From Rhodocyclus tenuis (GTDB lineage: Bacteria > Pseudomonadota > Gammaproteobacteria > Burkholderiales > Rhodocyclaceae): a stretch of DNA of 64,000 nucleotides. This document shows positions 60,230-64,000 of this stretch, piece after piece. Where the stretch lies: the NCBI RefSeq assembly GCF_014197755.1, contig NZ_JACIGE010000001.1:1-64000 (forward strand). Direction: 5' to 3'. The notes beneath the pieces were generated by a model. It was not told the DNA's origin, searched no databases, and saw nothing but the letters and a program-made list of their open reading frames with translations. The translations under genes were made by a program, and so were the position numbers. How positions within the stretch are numbered: the first letter of the stretch is position 1; each line of letters begins with the position of its first letter.

Positions 60230-61618
60230 ATGACCTGCGAAATCAAGGAAAAAACACGCGTCGGCACCGTCAACCCGATCTTCACCTGCCAGCCGGCGGG
60301 CGCCCAGTTTGTCAGCATCGGCGTCAAGGACTGCATCGGCATCGTGCACGGCGGCCAGGGCTGCGTGATGTTCGTGCGCCTGATCTTCTCGCAGCACTTC
60401 AAGGAGAGCTTCGAACTCGCATCCTCGTCGGTGCATGAAGACGGCGCGGTGTTCGGTGCCTGTGGCCGCGTCGAGGAAGGCGTCGACGTGCTGCTGTCGC
60501 GCTATCCGAACGTCAAGATCATCCCGATCATCACCACCTGCTCGACCGAAATCATCGGTGACGACGTCGATGGCGTGGTGCGCAAGCTCAACGAAGGCCT
60601 GCTCAAGGAGAAATACCCGGACCGCGAAGTGCATCTGATCCCGATCCACACGCCGAGCTTTGTCGGCAGCATGGTTTCGGGCTACGACGTCGCGGTGCAC
60701 GACTTCGTCAAATACTTCTCCAAGAAGGACAAGCCGAGCCTGAAGATCAACCTGATCACCGGCTGGGTCAATCCGGGCGACGTCACCGAACTGAAGCACC
60801 TGCTGGCCGAGATGGACGTCGAAGCCAACGTGCTGTTCGAGATCGAAAGCTTCGATTCGCCGCTGATGCCTGACGGCAGCGAAATCTCGCACGGCGGCAC
60901 GACCATCGAGGATCTCACCGCCACCGCCGACGCACAGGGCACCATCGCACTGAACCGTTACGAAGGCAGCAAGGCGGCCAAGTTCCTCGAAAAGCGCTGG
61001 GACGTGCCGGCGATCATCGGCCCGACACCGATCGGCATCCGCAACACCGACACCTTCCTGCAGAACCTGAAGTCGATGACCGGCAAGCAGATTCCGCAAT
61101 CGCTGGTGCGCGAACGCGGCATCGCGATGGATGCGCTGACCGACCTGACGCACATGTTCCTCGCCGACAAGAAGGTCGCCATCTACGGCAACCCGGATCT
61201 GGTGATCGGCCTGGCCGAGTTCTGTCTCGATCTGGAAATGAAGCCGGTACTGCTGCTGCTCGGCGATGACAACCCGAACTACAAGACCGACCCGCGCCTG
61301 CTCGCACTGCAGGAAAACGTCGATTTCGAGATGGAAGTCATCACCAACGCCGACTTCTGGGAGCTGGAAGACCGGATCAAGAACAAGGGCCTCGAGCTCG
61401 ACCTGATCCTCGGCCACTCCAAGGGCCGCTTCGTCGCCATCGACTACGCCATTCCGATGGTCCGCGTCGGCTTCCCGGTCTACGACCGTGCCGGCCACTA
61501 CCGCTACCCGGTGGTCGGCTACAAGGGCGCGACGTGGCTGGCGGAACAGATGGCCAATGCCTTGTTCACCGACATGGAATACAAGAAGAACAAGGAGTGG
61601 ATCCTCAACGTCTGGTAA
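60230..61618 (+). CDS. anfK: Iron-only nitrogenase FeFe protein beta subunit
   Basis: A 462-residue protein, 10 nt after anfG. P-cluster cysteines lie in NPIFTCQPAGAQF, HGGQGCVMFVRL and IITTCSTEIIGDDV; also the block ELASSSVHEDGAVFGACGRVEEGV typical of AnfK. C-terminus NKEWILNVW. Beta subunits bridge the P-cluster with AnfD. All expected ligand residues are present. Confidence 0.96.
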   Translation: MTCEIKEKTRVGTVNPIFTCQPAGAQFVSIGVKDCIGIVHGGQGCVMFVRLIFSQHFKESFELASSSVHEDGAVFGACGRVEEGVDVLLSRYPNVKIIPIITTCSTEIIGDDVDGVVRKLNEGLLKEKYPDREVHLIPIHTPSFVGSMVSGYDVAVHDFVKYFSKKDKPSLKINLITGWVNPGDVTELKHLLAEMDVEANVLFEIESFDSPLMPDGSEISHGGTTIEDLTATADAQGTIALNRYEGSKAAKFLEKRWDVPAIIGPTPIGIRNTDTFLQNLKSMTGKQIPQSLVRERGIAMDALTDLTHMFLADKKVAIYGNPDLVIGLAEFCLDLEMKPVLLLLGDDNPNYKTDPRLLALQENVDFEMEVITNADFWELEDRIKNKGLELDLILGHSKGRFVAIDYAIPMVRVGFPVYDRAGHYRYPVVGYKGATWLAEQMANALFTDMEYKKNKEWILNVW

Positions 61619-61628
61619 GGCTGCCTCA

Positions 61629-61656
61629 GGGACGGGTGCCGGCAGGTGCCCGTCCC
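61629..61656 (+). promoter_or_regulatory. Stem-loop between anfK and anfO
   Basis: GGGACGGG (61629-61636) pairs with CCCGTCCC (61649-61656), with a 12-nt loop that can pair further. No T-run follows. It could limit read-through or protect the structural-gene mRNA, so that anfO and later genes are made in smaller amounts. Confidence 0.5.
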
Positions 61657-61710
61657 GCCCGGCCGGCGCAACGCTGCCCCGGCACCCTGTTCGGCCCATC
61701 AGGAATCACC

Positions 61711-62469
61711 ATGAAAATCGCCGCCTACCTCAATCCGCAGGGAGAAGTCGCCAGCCTTTACGAGCCCGGATGCTTTCGCCTCTACCAGGCGAGCGCAGCG
61801 GGCAAAGGCTGGCTGTCGGCGCAGGAAATCCCGTTCGTCACCGACTACGCCAGGCCCTTGCCGGAAATCAAGGCGGCGCTGCACGCCGCCATCGCCGGGC
61901 TCGACGACTGCAGGACGCTGCTCTCAGCCGAAGTGCGCGGCGTGCTCTACTCGGTGCTGCAGGAGGAACTCGGCTTCCGCATCTGGAAATCCGCAGGCCC
62001 GCTGCTGCTGCAGCTCGACAGCGTGCGGCAGAAGGAAGCCGAGCACGAGGCGCAGAAGCGCTTCGAGATCGTCGCCTTCGCCGGCAAGATGCTGCCGACG
62101 CCGATGCTGGTCGGCGACCCGCGCGACGGCTGCTTCTGGATCGACCTCAAGGAAGCGCTGAACCACGAATCCGGACAGACCTCGCGCCAGATCCTCATCC
62201 CCTTTCTCGAGCGCGGCCAGTTCCGCCGCCTAGAAGTCCTCTGCGACCACCTGCCGAAGTGGATGACCTGGGAAATGGAGCGGCTCGACATGAGCGCCGA
62301 CAGCGAGGAGATCGACGCCACCGGCAGCGGCCTGCGCGTCACCGTCTATCCGCGCAACACCCCCGAAGGACGCGCGCGCAAGGTCGGCCTGCTCGGCGCC
62401 GGCCCGGCCCTGCTGCTGCCGTGTCCGCGCGAACGCCAGAACAACGGCGGGCGCGTCATCGATGCCTGA
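61711..62469 (+). CDS. anfO: Iron-only nitrogenase accessory protein AnfO
   Basis: A 252-residue protein, the gene that usually follows anfK. Starts MKIAAYLNPQGEVASLYEPG. It has the block LKEALNHESGQTSRQILIPFLERG, then WMTWEMERLDM. In Azotobacter vinelandii anfO is required for diazotrophic growth on the Fe-only enzyme. Its molecular role, probably cofactor or complex assembly, is unresolved. Identification rests on position and overall family look. Confidence 0.88.
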   Translation: MKIAAYLNPQGEVASLYEPGCFRLYQASAAGKGWLSAQEIPFVTDYARPLPEIKAALHAAIAGLDDCRTLLSAEVRGVLYSVLQEELGFRIWKSAGPLLLQLDSVRQKEAEHEAQKRFEIVAFAGKMLPTPMLVGDPRDGCFWIDLKEALNHESGQTSRQILIPFLERGQFRRLEVLCDHLPKWMTWEMERLDMSADSEEIDATGSGLRVTVYPRNTPEGRARKVGLLGAGPALLLPCPRERQNNGGRVIDA

Positions 62470-62494
62470 CGCCAGCCGATTGCAAGGACTATCC

Positions 62495-63043
62495 ATGAAC
62501 CCACGCACCACCGCTCGCCGCCTGCACTTTTTCTACGGTGCGCATCTCGACCCGCGGCAATTCGCCAGCTGCAGCCAGCAGCCGCGACTGCTCGGCAGCG
62601 CGCGCCTCGCCGACTACACGCTGGCCTTCTTCGGCTACGCGATGAAATGGGATGGCGCCGAGGAATCGCTGCTACCCAGCGCCGGTGCCGAGACCTGGGG
62701 CGTGCTCTACGAGCTTGCCCCGGATGACGCCGAACGCCTCGACGCCGAGCAGTGCGTCCGCCTCGACGGCAGCGGCGCGTACTTTCATATCCCGGTCGAG
62801 GTCGTCACCGCTGACGGCAGCGTGCACGAGGCACTCACCTACCTGCGCAGCACGCACGGCGAAGCGCAACTGCCGAGCCGCGAGTTCCTCGCTAACATTG
62901 TCGCCGGCGCGCGCGCACACGGGCTGCCCGCCGACTATCTGAAGCGCCTGCAGGCACTCCAGAGCAAGCCGGCAAGCTATCGCGTACCGCGCGAAAACAC
63001 CCTGCGCCAGTTCTTCAGCATCGAAAGCGCCTGCAACTGCTGA
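62495..63043 (+). CDS. Gamma-glutamylcyclotransferase-fold protein in the anf operon
   Basis: A 182-residue protein; ATG at 62495 behind AAGGA. GGCT/AIG2-like fold: FFYGAHLDPRQF (equivalent of the YGSNL substrate loop), TLAFFGYAMKWDGAEESLLPSAG, and WGVLYELAPDDAERLDAEQ. A position equivalent to the catalytic Glu may be within the DAERLDAEQ segment. It occupies the position of anfR in the A. vinelandii order anfHDGKOR, but I cannot confirm that it is AnfR. It may act on glutathione-like or peptide substrates during nitrogenase maturation. Confidence 0.8.
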   Translation: MNPRTTARRLHFFYGAHLDPRQFASCSQQPRLLGSARLADYTLAFFGYAMKWDGAEESLLPSAGAETWGVLYELAPDDAERLDAEQCVRLDGSGAYFHIPVEVVTADGSVHEALTYLRSTHGEAQLPSREFLANIVAGARAHGLPADYLKRLQALQSKPASYRVPRENTLRQFFSIESACNC

Positions 63044-63074
63044 ATCACCCACCCTTCAGAGGAATCAGTTCTTC

Positions 63075-63566
63075 ATGGAAACAGCCAGCCACCCGCACGG
63101 CGAAATGCGCCGCAGCGACCGCGAAATCACCGACCGGGCCGAAATCGACGCCATTCTCAATGCCGGCAAGGTCATGCGCATTGCCCTGGTCGATGGCGAC
63201 ACGCCGTTTCTGGTCCCCATTTTCTACTGCTACGACGGCAAGTCGATCTACTTCCACTCGGCCAAGTCGGGAAGCAAGATCGACATCATCAAGCGCAACA
63301 ACAAGGTCTGCTTCGAGATCGGCATCAAGCACGGCTTCATCGAGGACGCGATGGCCTGTGATTTCGAGGCCAAGCACAAGACGGTGATCGGCCTCGGCCG
63401 GGCGGTGTTCGTCAAGGACGAGGCGGAAAAGATCGCGGCGCTCGACCGCATCGTCGCGCTGTTCACCGACAAGCACTTCGAGTATCCGCAGACAAATCTC
63501 GACCGCACCGCGGTCCTCCGCATCGACATCGAGTCAATCAAGGGCAAGAAGCACGGATACGCCTGA
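63075..63566 (+). CDS. PNPOx-fold flavin/heme-type protein (NimA-like) in the anf operon
   Basis: A 163-residue split-barrel protein of the pyridoxamine 5'-phosphate oxidase superfamily: REITDRAEIDAILNAGKVMR, PFLVPIFYCYDGKSIYFHSA, GSKIDIIKRNNKVCFEI and VIGLGRAVFVKDEAEK. The NimA subgroup of this fold binds FMN or heme. A different flavin- and heme-containing protein, Anf3, accompanies Fe-only nitrogenase in Azotobacter as an oxidase. Whether this protein has a similar protective role is speculation. MRRSD at 63105 is an alternative start. Confidence 0.82.
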   Translation: METASHPHGEMRRSDREITDRAEIDAILNAGKVMRIALVDGDTPFLVPIFYCYDGKSIYFHSAKSGSKIDIIKRNNKVCFEIGIKHGFIEDAMACDFEAKHKTVIGLGRAVFVKDEAEKIAALDRIVALFTDKHFEYPQTNLDRTAVLRIDIESIKGKKHGYA

Positions 63567-63640
63567 ACTGCCGCTGCCGCGCCAGCGACATTCCCGGCAA
63601 CAACCACCGCCGCAGCGACTTGCGACAGAATGAGATAGCC

Positions 63641-63910
63641 ATGTCAGCACACGCAGAAATCTCGTCCGAACCGATCGCGCCGGCGGACCTGCCGCTGATC
63701 GAGCAAGTGCTCGCCGAGCTGCGACCGATGATCCACGCCGACGGCGGCGAACTGCAGCTGGTCGAGGCGCACGGCGACACCGTCGTCGTTCGCCTCGGCG
63801 GCAAATGCATGGGCTGCATCCAGTCGGGCGAAACGCTCGGCGGCATCCGGCGCCGGCTGATGCACACGCTGGGCAAGGCGGTCCGCGTCATCCCGGCACG
63901 CGAGGAGTGA
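63641..63910 (+). CDS. Nfu-type iron-sulfur scaffold domain protein
   Basis: An 89-residue single NifU C-terminal (Nfu) domain: LPLIEQVLAELRPMIHADGG, ELQLVEAHGDTVVVRLGGKC, then the cluster-binding CxxC in GGKCMGCIQSGETLGGIRRRL. It would transiently hold a [4Fe-4S] cluster for transfer to AnfH or the ferredoxin. Last gene of the run in this window; the remaining 90 bases show no gene. Confidence 0.9.
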   Translation: MSAHAEISSEPIAPADLPLIEQVLAELRPMIHADGGELQLVEAHGDTVVVRLGGKCMGCIQSGETLGGIRRRLMHTLGKAVRVIPAREE

Positions 63911-64000
63911 GCGCAGCTAGGCTGCCAGGCGCCACAGCGACGTCTGCTCGCTGCGCCGCGCTGCGGCCGCAGGCATTGCGGGGGAAAACCGTCGCGCCCT

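Overview
The window looks like a chromosomal segment of a betaproteobacterium, probably of the Rhodocyclales type. This is inferred from high-GC housekeeping genes (uvrA, hupB, glgP), a PQQ-alcohol oxidation cluster and an iron-only nitrogenase cluster; no rRNA or other taxonomic marker is present. Base composition and gene style change near 18.5 kb. Positions 1-18,500 are visibly AT-richer, gene-sparse and full of defence-type, hypothetical and broken genes. From 18.6 kb onward the DNA is uniformly GC-rich and densely coding.

Accessory island (1-18.5 kb). It holds a secreted phospholipase C/P1-nuclease-like protein, a membrane-anchored Mrr-type endonuclease and a complete type II CBASS operon: HNH-SAVED effector cap5, a CD-NTase, E2-E1 fusion cap2 and JAMM peptidase cap3. 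A small Xre regulator lies tail-to-tail with the operon. Then come two exported proteins of unknown function, a TPR-like protein, an unknown protein with a likely autoregulatory operator, a UvrD-like helicase carrying nine glycines in strict GxxxG register, and a phosphoribosyltransferase pseudogene with three lesions.

Housekeeping and signalling (18.6-31.2 kb). MFS transporter and uvrA (divergent), a REC-GGDEF-EAL protein with a degenerate GGDEF motif, hupB, a 7TM-DISM histidine kinase with its NarL-type regulator, an ABC-F ATPase and two small proteins.

PQQ alcohol oxidation region (31.4-47.4 kb). A Ca-type PQQ alcohol dehydrogenase with two PedF-like cytochromes c, cytochrome b561, SoxYZ-like and metallo-beta-lactamase 'quinoprotein relay' proteins, a pentapeptide protein, a TonB receptor, a two-component system, an NAD aldehyde dehydrogenase with DUF779, and a GAF-type sigma-54 activator. 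Consensus sigma-54 promoters face outward from the activator/cytochrome intergenic region, and another precedes the aldehyde dehydrogenase.

Stress and carbon storage (47.5-53.1 kb). Two small proteins sharing a C-terminal signature, a DJ-1/PfpI protein, a Spy/CpxP-like protein, a DUF2076 protein and glycogen phosphorylase.

Iron-only nitrogenase region (53.3-64 kb). A frameshifted NifX-like remnant, a VnfFd/FdxN-type ferredoxin, the activator anfA, a two-domain molbindin gene, then anfH-D-G-K-O followed by a GGCT-fold protein, a PNPOx-fold protein and an Nfu-domain protein. The regulatory DNA can be read as a circuit. A ModE-type Mo-box overlaps the predicted -10 of anfA. Near-identical 16-bp palindromes sit upstream of sigma-54 promoters for both the ferredoxin and anfH. 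Stem-loops separate H from D and K from O. The suggested logic is that molybdate represses anfA, and that without molybdate AnfA with sigma-54 switches on the ferredoxin and the FeFe nitrogenase.
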